Below are positions 9,561 through 18,538 of a DNA stretch of 21,584 nt, piece after piece; position 1 is the stretch's first letter, and the number at the start of each line of letters is the position of its first letter. The DNA lies in the NCBI GenBank assembly GCA_029747585.1, contig JAPEVF010000767.1:1-21584 (forward strand), read 5' to 3'. The notes beneath the pieces were generated by a model. The model was given only the letters and a program-made list of their open reading frames with translations, did no database searches and was not told the origin of the DNA. The translations under genes were made by a program, and so were the position numbers. The DNA comes from Pleurotus djamor (taxonomy: Eukaryota > Basidiomycota > Agaricomycetes > Agaricales > Pleurotaceae).

Positions 9561-10901
9561 TCACTGCGACTTGCGATCATCAGCCTGGCCCCACACCAGA
9601 GCTTCTATCTCAGCCTTTCGTTTCGGATCCTTCAATCCCAAAAGGAACCCTTTCTCAAGGGTCTTGAAAAATCCAAACATGCCTACGCGTTTTTGATACG
9701 CTCTGTAAGCTTTGGGGTACTTGGACGCGGTGATGGATTCGGTGTAGATGGTGGAGGAGACGAAGAGGATGGAGAGGGCGACTGCGGGGAGGAGGGGGGA
9801 GANNGGGTTTGGAGGACAGTGAGGAGGGATGAGCGGAGGGAGGGGAGGGAGAGTGTGTTGGGGAAGGCGGTCGATGGGAGGGCATTGGCTGATGCGATGA
9901 AATCGGACGAGGTGGAGAAGAGAGGCATGAGGGTGATGATCCACTACACATGGTAGATCTGAGCACATGTTCGTGGACACACGGTAAAATGAATGAATAC
10001 GCACCCAGAAGGTTTGTTCGCAAGCAAAATTGGGATGACGAGAATAGCGCCATAAGCCTCTTGTGACGAAACCGCGGTCAGCATCTTGTTTGGTCCAAGC
10101 GAGGCGTGCGCCGGGCCAATGATCAGCACTTGAATAGTGGGCGCTGTCAACCTTGTGGGAGTTTGTGTTGTGGGCGAGGGTGTCGCTGATTGTCTTGATG
10201 GAGGTGTTTTCGCTGAGGCGGATGGAGGATTTGTAGGATTGGAAGGCGAATTGTTGGTTGTCTGCGGTGAATTCAACGGCTAGGACAAGGAGGGCGAGGG
10301 CGGCGAAGATGATGTCGGAGGATTCGAGGGGGGTGTGCGGTTGTGTGAGGGCAGCGGTTGCGGTGGGAAGGCCGAGGAAGAAGAGTAGGATGTTTTGGAT
10401 TATTGCTAGGACGGGTATAAGTGGGACATGTGCAGAGCGATGGGGGTGATCTTACCTATGAAAGAGATATTCACGAGCTGGAATAGGACAGGATGGAGCT
10501 GTTTGCGTAGGACAGCCCAACGGTAGTCTTCGTCTGAGAGAGAGAAGAGACCTCGACGGTACGTGTTGTAGCTCAATCTGTCATTCGGATGTTAGCGCGT
10601 CTATATGGAGCGAAGGGGAAAGAGCTGCCGACCTGAGCATCCAGATGGTTACGAGAGCCAACATGAGGAGTGCTCGAGGGCTGAAAGAAGCGTCTGTGGT
10701 GGACGGATTGAAGGGAAAGAGAGGGATCAATTTGGATGAGGGCCAAAATGGGAGCAGGGCAAAGTAAGCAGTATAGATGGTTGGGAGAAAAGTCCAGACT
10801 CTGTCGACCTGGGATACGTTTGCAGTGAGAATGCTGAGGACATAGGTGGAGACGGTGGAGAAGACGCAGAACTGCAGCGGCCACTCAAACTCGGGCTGCA
10901 T
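9561..10901 (-). CDS. DUF1295 / steroid 5-alpha-reductase-like multi-pass membrane protein, frameshifted at 'nn'
   Basis: Four exons on the minus strand: 10901-10633, 10577-10456, 10405-10005 and 9943-9561, about 390 residues. The first three exons close in phase; the last has 383 nt and is one base out. N-terminal hydrophobic stretches include VDRVWTFLPTIYTAYFALLP. Then come SYNTYRRGLFSLSDEDYRW, several membrane helices, and the DUF1295 signature GARLAWTKQDADRGFVTRG-LWRYSRHPNFACEQTFWW. The tail is SPLLPAVALSILFVSSTIYTE and YQKRVGMFGF. The C-terminal fold is related to 3-oxo-5-alpha-steroid dehydrogenases, but the substrate of this fungal family is not known to me. The reading frame changes exactly at the two ambiguous bases 9803-9804, so the shift is probably a sequence error. 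The region 10055-10120 (after NTNSHK) is read through and could hide a further splice. The gene is convergent with PNKP. Confidence 0.85.
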
Positions 10902-11071
10902 CGTGCTCGCTGTGGCTGGCGATGGGCTCGACGGATTTGCAATGGATGGTGATTGTGATGGAAGGAAGGAGAGACACGAGAGAACGCGCTTAAGCTTGCC
11001 ATTTTATAGAAGCACAGGATGCACAGTCGGCCATCGGGCGGTAATATACATGACGTCACACATACTCCCCC

Positions 11072-11477
11072 CTAATTCAACTCGCTCGCCTTTTTCAAGA
11101 CGGGGTTCTGCGATGAAAACGTTCAGTTAGAGTTGGCCTAGTCTAGATGTGAGGCGGACGTACGCCATTCTTCTGCTTGATCTCGATGGCCGGATTCTCT
11201 GCGTCACCATGCCGGGTGATCTGCAACGACGGTTGAGGATGAACAGTCCATATGGAGAGAAGGNAAAAAAAGAGTCTGGGCACGAACCGTGTTCCCGTTC
11301 TTGCTCTTGATGGAGGCGTCCTCCTCGTAAACGTGGACTACTTTCCCCTCGGGGTTTCCTTGTCCCCATTTCCAGCTAATGGCAGATGCACGGTGAGGAC
11401 CGCGGCAATAGCGAGCGGGGAGAGACATACCTGACCGTATCGCCTGCTTTAATGTCGTTGTCGTCGTTGTTGGTCAT
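11072..11477 (-). CDS. Small Tudor-like DUF2945 protein (hypervirulence-associated protein HVA1 family)
   Basis: Four tiny exons on the minus strand: 11477-11431, 11375-11288, 11220-11164 and 11107-11072, giving a 75-residue protein with three introns (55, 67 and 56 nt). It consists almost wholly of the DUF2945 fold: IKAGDTVSWKWGQGNPEGKV, VYEEDASIKSKNGNT, ITRHGDAENPAIEIKQKNG, and the terminal VLKKASELN. The family is a small Tudor-like beta barrel found in bacteria and fungi. Its best-known fungal member is the Cryptococcus HVA1 protein, after which the domain is named; that says nothing about virulence here. No open frame shows the whole protein, so ORF-based annotation would miss it. It is divergent from SDE2. 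Confidence 0.88.
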
Positions 11478-11613
11478 GGTTTGGAGAAAAGGATGATGAA
11501 GGATGCCGGAGTATCGAAGCTTGACAGTCTATATAGCCAGGGGGAGCTCCTATTTGTGACATGTACTCGCTGTTTGTCAGAGTTGTGACCGACACTGTTT
11601 CTTTCGTTTCGCA
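11478..11613. promoter_or_regulatory. Divergent promoter between the DUF2945 gene and SDE2, with a TATA-like palindrome
   Basis: 136 bp separate the two starts. CTATATAG at 11529-11536 is palindromic and so could act as a TATA element in either direction. It is about 52 bp from the minus-strand start and 78 bp from the SDE2 start. This is suggestive only. Confidence 0.4.
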
Positions 11614-12491
11614 ATGTTGTCCATCGTCGTTTCCGTGTTTCCTCCCTTCCCAACCCTCTCTCTCCTTCTCCCAGAGTCTACACCCCTCTCCCACGTTCAA
11701 GATGCCCTTCAAGCACGCTATCCAGATCTTCCTACATCCTTGAGTTTGTCCAGGCCGAGGGGTCTCTTGCCACCTCCAGATGCCCCAATATCCTCTCTCC
11801 TCGATGACGACGTTGATGGAACTTCAAATTTGGTCACGCTCAGACTGACTCCTTCGGTGCTGGGAGGAAAGGGAGGTTTTGGCTCTCAGCTGAGGGCGGC
11901 TGGTGGTCGGATGAGTAGTCAGAAGACGAGCAACAATGACTCATGTAGGGATCTCAATGGGAGGAGGCTCAGCACCATCAAAGAGGCGAAGAAGTGAGTT
12001 CCTGGTTGTGTTAGGTTCCATTGAGTAAGCTCATCTCGTACTGCATAGGTTGGCCGAGTACTTGGAGAGCGAACCTGCACGTAAACGCGCGCAAGCGGAT
12101 GCTCAGAAAGCGAAGCTTGAGGCTCTGGAGAGGAAACTTGGTATTCAGCCGGGTGAACCAAGTTCGAGCAGTGATGTTGTTGCTGTTGCGGGCCAGAAAC
12201 ACCGCTTCGACGATACGGAGTACATCGAGCAGAGCAGGGAGTTGGTTGATAATGTCAAGAGTGCTGTTTCAGTCGGTATGTCTCCTCTTACCTCCACCTT
12301 CTCCTCTTCATTGACCTTGCGTCCTCTTTCTTCTAGCCCTTTTGAAGAAGAAGAAAAAGGCCAAGCTCTCACATACGCCTTCCGACGCCGTTGCACCGAA
12401 GGTTGGTGATACTTCGGATGCACCTAAGCCTGAATCAAAGGCGACGAAAGAACCTGAGACGGCTCCCATAGCTGCCAGCGTTGGTGCATGA
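11614..12491 (+). CDS. SDE2: Sde2-type ubiquitin-fold splicing factor
   Basis: Three exons: 11614-11993, 12049-12275 and 12337-12491, encoding 253 residues. Residues 1-85 form the ubiquitin-like part and end at GG84-85, followed by KGGFGSQLRAAGGRMSSQK. This GG~KGG junction is the known processing site in S. pombe Sde2, where deubiquitinating enzymes release a C-terminal fragment starting with Lys that enters the spliceosome and promotes excision of selected introns. The conserved Sde2 core continues with CRDLNGRRLSTIKEAKKLAEYL, then a charged helical stretch (RAQADAQKAKLEALERKLG) and a Lys-rich run (LLKKKKKAK). The low-complexity tail lacks a visible SAP domain. The cleavage is inferred from family knowledge; the motif itself is plainly present. 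LYS4 follows 130 bp downstream on the same strand. Confidence 0.92.
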
Positions 12492-12621
12492 TGTATGATG
12501 TATGATATACGGTGGTGTTCCACAGGGTACCCTTTTGTATTTATGGCGTCGGATAATAACTCCGATAATTATGTTTTTATGAAATGGACTCCCATCTTCT
12601 CACTTCCTTCACCCTTCGCTC

Positions 12622-14887
12622 ATGTCGTTGCTTGCAAAACGAGCGACCCCTCTGCGTCGCTCGAAATGTCGCGCTCTAGCTACAGCTGCTGGTGGGCCTC
12701 CGCAGACTGCCATAGAGAAGATTGTGCAAAAGTATGCGGTTGGGCTTCCTGTGGGCAAATATGTCAAGGCTGGCGACTATGTGATGATTCAACCCGAACA
12801 TGTAATGACGCATGATAATACGGGGCCTGTTATCTCAAAGTATGGTTGTTGTCGGTGTTCTGTGACGTTGGGTTGGTTGTACTCATTCGTATTGGTATTA
12901 TTTTAGGTTCAAGTCTATTGGCGCGACGAGCATACATAACCCACGTCAACCGGTCTTCACGCTTGACCATGACGTGCAGAACAAGTCTGCGAAAAACTTG
13001 GCGAAGTACTCTTCTATAGAGCAGTTTGCTCGGCTGCATGGGGTGGACTTTTATCCCGCTGGGCGGGGTATTGGTCACCAAGTTCTCATCGAGGAGGGGT
13101 ATGCGTTTCCGAACACTCTGACCGTCGCGAGTGACAGCCATAGCAACATGTATGGTGCTGTTGGATGTGTGGGGACGCCTATCGTTCGGACGGATGCTGC
13201 TGCGTTATGGGCGACGGGGAAGACGTGGTGGCAGGTTCCGAGGATGATCAAGGTCGAGCTTGTCGGCAAATTGGCACCGGGGGTTACGGGAAAGGATGTC
13301 ATTGTCGCACTGTGTGGGTCGTTCAACCAGGACCAGGTGTTGAATGGGGCGATTGAGTTTTGTGGGGAGGGCGTCAAGGGGTTGAGTGTGGATGATCGGT
13401 TGAGTATATCGAATATGACGACGGAGTGGGGGGCGTTGGTTGGGTATTTTGGAGTGGACGATGCGTTGTTGGGGTGGTATCAGGGTTTGGTGAGGAAGAT
13501 GGAGGGGAGGACGTTTGCGGGGGGTGAAGCGTCGACGAAGGATCTTGGGATTCCGCCGCCGCCAGACCATCCGAGGATAAACCAAAGTCGTCTTGAACAA
13601 GTACGCGGGGAGAATATTCACTCGGATGCTGGCGCGGCGTATGCTGCCCATCTGGTCTTTGACCTGTCTACGCTCATTCCGCACGTCTCTGGNCCNAATA
13701 GCGTCAAGGTTTCCACTCCGTTACCGATATTGGAGGACCGTCGCATCAAGGTGGATAAAGCCTACCTCGTCAGCTGCACGAACTCTCGCGTNTCGGATAT
13801 TGCAGAGGCTGCGAAAGTACTTGAACACCAGAAGGTTGCTCCTGGTGTTCAGTTCTACATCGCTGCGGCTAGCTCGGTCGTACAGGAAGAGGCTGAGAAG
13901 TTGGGGTACTGGAACACGCTCGTCTCGGCTGGTGCTAAGGTCCTCCCTGCGGGATGTGGACCGTGTATTGGTTTGGGAACGGGTCTTTTGGAAGAAGGTG
14001 AAGTTGGGATCAGCGCGACGAATAGGAATTATAAAGGTAGNATGGGACATCCGAAAGCTCAGGCCTATCTTGCTAGTCCAGCTGTAGTTGCAGCTAGTGC
14101 TGCNGCTGGCTATATCTGCAGTCCCGCGANTATCGACCCNGCTCAACTNCCTCCGGTTCAGGCNCCNTCGTTTTCGATTCAGCGATCTGGAGAAGCACCG
14201 GTGGACGCTACTTCGCAGACTAATGAGCCGTTACTACCGGGGTTCCCCTCTTCCTTTGGGGGACATTTGCTCTTTGCTCCTCAAGACAACTTGAACACGG
14301 ATGGGATATATCCTGGGAAGTATACCTACCAGGATGATATCACCCTCGANAANCAGGCGGAAGTCGTTATGGAGAATTACGATCCTGNNTTTGCGCAGAC
14401 TGTGAAAACGATTCTAGGGNATGAANCGAGGCAGCCTGGACGTGGAGTCNTTCTGGTAGCGGGGTATAATTTTGGNACTGGGTCNTCGAGAGAGCAAGCT
14501 GCGACGGCGTTGAAGGCGGCTGGGATTCCGCTNGTTATTGCGGGTTCGTTTGGGGATATCTTCAAGAGGAATGCGATCAACAATGGGCTTGTGTGTTTGG
14601 AATCGCCGGAGTTGGTGGAGTATTTGACGAAGAAGTATGCGAANGATGGTGTGCGNGGGGCTGGGACTACGGATGGTCGGTTGGTTGCTGGGGGTGCGGA
14701 GTTGAGCGTCGATGTGGATATGGAGAATGGGAAGACTGTCGTCAGATTTGGTGATGAAGCTGAGAGGGTGTATCACCTGCGGCCTGTTGGACCAAGCGTG
14801 CAAGAGTTATGGGTTTGTGGTGGATTGGAAGGGTATGTACTTAGGGAGATAAAAACAGCCGNTAAGGATGTGCAAAGTAGTTTATAA
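12622..14887 (+). CDS. LYS4: Homoaconitase, mitochondrial (lysine biosynthesis)
   Basis: Two exons, 12622-12839 and 12907-14887, encoding 732 residues. Homoaconitase carries out the hydration/dehydration step from homocitrate or homoaconitate towards homoisocitrate in the fungal aminoadipate pathway. The N-terminus [20 protein letters not shown] is an Arg-rich mitochondrial presequence. The aconitase-superfamily [4Fe-4S] ligands are all present: Cys363 in SCTNSR, Cys423 and Cys426 in GCGPCIG. Other landmarks are GEGIGHQ-like [21 protein letters not shown], the [13 protein letters not shown] block, the swivel-domain substrate loop [11 protein letters not shown] and [17 protein letters not shown]. 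The 13693-14862 part carries 23 'n' bases, 17 of them at third codon positions, so the protein is readable throughout. It converges with the trimethyllysine dioxygenase gene. Confidence 0.95.
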
Positions 14888-14917
14888 TAGATTTATGGAT
14901 GCTTGCTTTGAAGTNCA

Positions 14918-16760
14918 TTANAATAATGGGTGCCAGACGGAACGATTCTCTGCTACTGTTGCTTCGAGTNTAGATGCGGAGAACTTTTCCCTCATTACAG
15001 TGAGNTTGGAGCGGTATTCATCGACACCNATGTAGGCTCCNCACATCCTGCGCTTTCCNTTGAATGCTGAGCGGCCGTGGAGGACTCGGTGATTGTCAAC
15101 GACTANGATNANNNNGGTGAGAAGGCAGNATGGTGGNATTAGTGTCTAAGGACCTACCGACAGCGGTACCAGGCTGGAGCTGGACCCAATACTCGGCCTC
15201 GGGACTAGTGAGGTAGCGATGCCACGTCCGCAATGCATCATACCTAATGCCCAGCGAGGTCAGTAGTCTGGGCACGAGCAGAGTTTCTTTGACCCACCAT
15301 TTCTCGACGACGTGAGGTTCAAGGTTGTTCATNACGCTTCTGTCGTCGTTGTTCCATCGGATAGCTGATATNGAACCGGTNCCACGGTCGTGGTTTATGA
15401 NAGGGTATCCTGAGGTNGGACTGGGGCAGTAGAANGACGATGCTTCNCCNGCAGCATGGGCGGGAATTGGGATTNNGGAGAGAAGAGCGTATGCATCTGG
15501 GTCGTTTTCCTTGACNAGCGAGGCGACGTGGAAGCCGTCTACNAGNAGTGTCGCNCCTCCCTCNCCGTCTGTGTGTGAGAGAAGGTGGAATAATTGGAGT
15601 CCGCAGGGATCGGTCTGTGNATGTNTAGTTGAGNTAGATCCATGTGTCGAGAATGAANNNNACACTAACGAAGTAGGTGTTGTCGGTATGCGCTCCNAGN
15701 GCGAGNGTGGTNTATGCTGTNTCNCCCTTNGTNANATCGGAGGTAAACTCCCAGAATTTGCCGTCTANAGNATNNTTNNATCAGANANGAAAACGNNCNN
15801 NTGNTGAGAGNNAGACTNACATTGNGTTTCNCGGATGAAGCCGATACGCTCANANAGTTCTTCGGTAGCTTCGGGAGATACTGGGACTCCTGAAACGAAA
15901 GAGAAGCCGNACTTATCCTACTAACCGTGACGNCGTTCAGAAGATGTGGANGNCTGANGATGAGGATNNAGATGACTTGCGATNTTTGAGAGCCATTTAT
16001 ACAGGCCTTCNTCGGTTTGCGACATGACTTGGTCATAAGGGACAGTCGGGGGANTTTGCTTGATCTCNGANCCCCANAGTGTTTTCCTTCGNGAGNGTNT
16101 GAGTGGATCNTGANGCATACGTANNTGCGATTGTGCTTGTGCTTACTTCGCAGAGGACGAGACCGGATCTTGCGGCTTTGGGTTGTAGGANTTTTCTTGN
16201 AGCCAGCGCCATGGGTACACTGATTTATGAGTACTGGACGANGGCCCTTATANATAGATGTTGGTNAGAGTTGATACNNNGNNNNTNNAAAGACGCGNNC
16301 TTGACTTACANGTGACCTCGAGGCCGTCTGGGCCNNGTTNAATGCTCGATGGTTNTATNTCCTTGGGCAGCTGTTCATCGTTTNGTNANNNANAGNCAGG
16401 TNGGNNNNAAGNAGNTAGAGCGNACCTCAAAGGTGTTGAAGAGACGTTGCTTCGTTATGGGGTGAAAACACTTTGGACACCTNCAGTGATCCCTCAACCA
16501 NATGTTATGGCTACNCAGGNGATGAGTCATGTAGTTTGNNGTNNANNATACGGTCTTACAAGCTCGAGCNTTTGCTTCCGTCCCAAGTAACAGTGANTTG
16601 AGAACCATCAACNTTTGCTATGGGNAGACGAACTGAGGANCTGGANCTCGCTCGGAGNGCACGATGCTTTCAGAGATGTTTCAGTCACACGAGCAGTGAT
16701 ATTTTGGTTTNNACGCACTAAGCTGGACAAAGTTNTACGTGTGAATGTGCGAGGAAGCAT
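14918..16760 (-). CDS. Trimethyllysine dioxygenase (first enzyme of carnitine biosynthesis)
   Basis: Eleven proposed exons on the minus strand: 16760-16715 (uncertain), 16617-16560, 16510-16426, 16370-16310, 16246-16147, 16086-15981, 15917-15821, 15764-15670, 15614-15298, 15243-15158 and 15102-14918, about 411 residues. This Fe(II)/2-oxoglutarate enzyme hydroxylates trimethyllysine. The start MLPRTFTR-TLSSL looks like a mitochondrial leader. The N-terminal domain has VTWDGS, HN-WLRDHCRCPKCFHPITKQ (zinc-binding) and YPWRWLQ. The catalytic domain has GVPVSPEATEEL, GKFWEFTSD, the iron ligands in GAHTDNTYF and distal VDNHRVLHGRSAF, plus CGLQLFHLLSHTDG. HTDNTYF-x2-PCG favours trimethyllysine dioxygenase over gamma-butyrobetaine dioxygenase. 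One intron (15980-15918) appears to begin with GC. Many 'n' bases make exons 1-4 less certain; exon 2 may instead begin at 16632. It shares a promoter with ILV5. Confidence 0.85.
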
Positions 16761-16976
16761 GTCTGTTGTGGCCGATCTGTTCAATGTCGCNTCGAACACT
16801 ACTTTCCCAATCCGGACCATCATCGGACCATCNGCGCANGCGCCTANTCNAGCGCTTGNATTCGGCAATAGTCGGCTCGGCCGAGTATGGTTATTATGTG
16901 TGTGACGCGAAGGGTTCAAAAAGCCAGGACAACATTTTTTACGAGTCAGACTTGAACCACTTCTTCTTCNTCCTCA
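16761..16976. promoter_or_regulatory. Divergent promoter of trimethyllysine dioxygenase and ILV5 with a Gcn4/Cpc1-type site
   Basis: 216 bp lie between the two start codons. GAGTCA (TGACTC on the other strand) at 16943-16948 sits 29 bp before the ILV5 ATG. TGACTC is the core bound by the general amino-acid control factor Gcn4/Cpc1, and branched-chain amino-acid genes are known targets in yeast. A single hexamer core is weak evidence; the gene context raises its value. Confidence 0.4.
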
Positions 16977-18538
16977 ATGGCCTCNTTCGCGTCNTCCTCA
17001 AACGCTNTTCGCGCTGCTGCTCGTCGCTCGACACGTTCTGCNGTNAAGCTTGCAGCGCGTCCTGCTCAACGTGCCGCNCTNTCGACCCTCTCGCGTCCAT
17101 TGGCAAAATCAACTGCNCAGTGTACACATGTCCAGGTTTGTCTTGCCCACTTGTACACTTCCTTCTCGTTAATTGACAACACGCGGACTACNCAGGGCGT
17201 CCGTGGCATCAAAACCCTCAACTTTGCCGGCACGGAAGAAGTCGTCTATGAACGCAGCGACTGGCCTTTGGCTAAGTTGCAAGATTACTTCAAGAACGAC
17301 ACTCTTGCTCTCATTGGCTACGGCTCTCAAGGCCATGGTCAAGGTCTGAATGCCCGTGANAATGGNCTCAATGTCATTGTCGGTGTNCGTAANGACGGCG
17401 AGAGTTGGAAGCANGCTCAGGAGGACGGTTGGGTAAGTAAAACATTNTCCGTNTACATCCGTTCAGTCGGTTTATTGATGTTGCTNTNCTTAGGTCCCAG
17501 GAGAGACTCTGTTCCCGATTGAGGAGGCCATACAAAAGGGTACCATCATCATGAACCTGTTGTCCGACGCTGCTCAGTCACANACCTGGCCAACCATTGC
17601 TCCTCTCATCACCAAGGGCAAGACCCTCTACTTCTCCCATGGTTTCTCCGTCGTNTACAAGGANGATACCAAGGTCATCCCACCTTCAGACGTTGATGTC
17701 ATTCTCGTCGCTCCCAAGGGCTCAGGCAGGACTGTTCGCACNCTTTTCAAGGAAGGTCGTGGNATCAACTCCAGNGTTGCCGTNTTCCANGANGTCACCG
17801 GAAAGGCTAAGGAGAAGGCCGTCGCTCTCGGAGTCGCCGTTGGCTCCGGTTATCTNTANGAGACCACCTTCGAGAAGGAGGTCTACTCAGACCTGTATGG
17901 TGAACGTGGTGTGGTGAGTGCTTCTCATTTGTCGAAGCTTTGTGTGATGATTCTAACTCTTTTTTTCAGCTAATGGGTGCTATTCGTAAGTTTGCTGAGT
18001 TGGGCTCGAAACTTTTTCTCATGTTTTCTGCTCGCAGAGGGACTTTTCCTTGCTCAATACCAAGTCCTTCGCAAGAATGGACACTCGCCGTCGGAGGCAT
18101 TCAACGAAACCGTTGAGGAGGCTACCCAGTCTCTTTACCCTCTCATCGGCCAAAAAGGGTAAGTCGCCCTCCTTCAGTGCGCCGTGTCATTCATATTCAC
18201 CTCGTATAGCATGGATTACATGTACAACGCATGCTCAACAACTGCTCGCCGTGGTGCCCTTGATTGGGCACCTGTCTTCGAAAAGGCCAACCTTCCCATC
18301 TTCGAGCAACTGTACGAGAGCGTTAAGAACGGAACCGAGACACGCAAGTCGCTCGAGTTCAACGGACGTTCCACATATCGTGAAGATCTCGCCAAGGAGT
18401 TGGCTGTCATCGACAACCAAGAGATCTGGAGAGCAGGTCAGTGTTAATAGTCCCCTACGTCGTTGTTTCGCTCTGACATTCTCTGTAGGCAAGGTCGTTC
18501 GCTCTTTACGCCCTGACTACAAACCCGAATCGGAGTAA
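16977..18538 (+). CDS. ILV5: Ketol-acid reductoisomerase, mitochondrial (valine/isoleucine biosynthesis)
   Basis: Seven exons: 16977-17135, 17196-17432, 17494-17913, 17970-17985 (16 nt), 18038-18158, 18210-18436 and 18489-18538, encoding 409 residues. The NADPH-dependent enzyme isomerises and reduces acetolactate or acetohydroxybutyrate in the mitochondrial matrix. An Ala/Arg/Ser-rich presequence of about 50 residues precedes VRGIKTLNFAGTEEVVYERS. The Rossmann motif is LALIGYGSQGHGQGLN. Then come GETLFPIEEAIQKGTIIMNL, LYFSHGFSVVYK, VAPKGSGRTVR, YLYETTFEKEVYSDLYGERG, the knotted helical domain with HSPSEAFNETVEEATQS and DYMYNACSTTARRGALDW, and the end EIWRAGKVVRSLRPDYK. This is the short fungal class I form. 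The 16-nt fourth exon encodes only L-M-G-A-I plus one base. Exon 1 end is set by the phase-0 donor at 17136; 'n' bases in exons 1-3 are nearly all synonymous-type. Confidence 0.95.

Larger units (their letters stand above)
13693..17859. other. Block dense in ambiguous bases, mainly at third codon positions
   Basis: No 'n' occurs from 11264 to 13692 and none after 17859. Between them 'n' is frequent, densest in 15600-16650. By exon phase, 17 of 23 in LYS4 and 23 of 24 in ILV5 fall on the third codon base. Random base-call failure would not follow codon phase, so the block more likely marks positions that differ between two alleles or haplotypes merged into one consensus. Confidence 0.7.

Noticed and set aside
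11072..11477. Reading the DUF2945 gene as a virulence factor because of the family name
   Set aside because: The name comes from one Cryptococcus study; nothing in this sequence indicates pathogenicity.
15864..15917. A splice acceptor at TTTCAG (15890) in the dioxygenase gene
   Set aside because: The sequence before it encodes DK-x-GFSFVS in frame, which the family needs, so the exon starts earlier, at 15917.
14918..16760. Calling the dioxygenase gamma-butyrobetaine dioxygenase
   Set aside because: HTDNTYF followed by PCG and LLVDGF matches trimethyllysine dioxygenase better than the butyrobetaine enzyme, although both share the fold.
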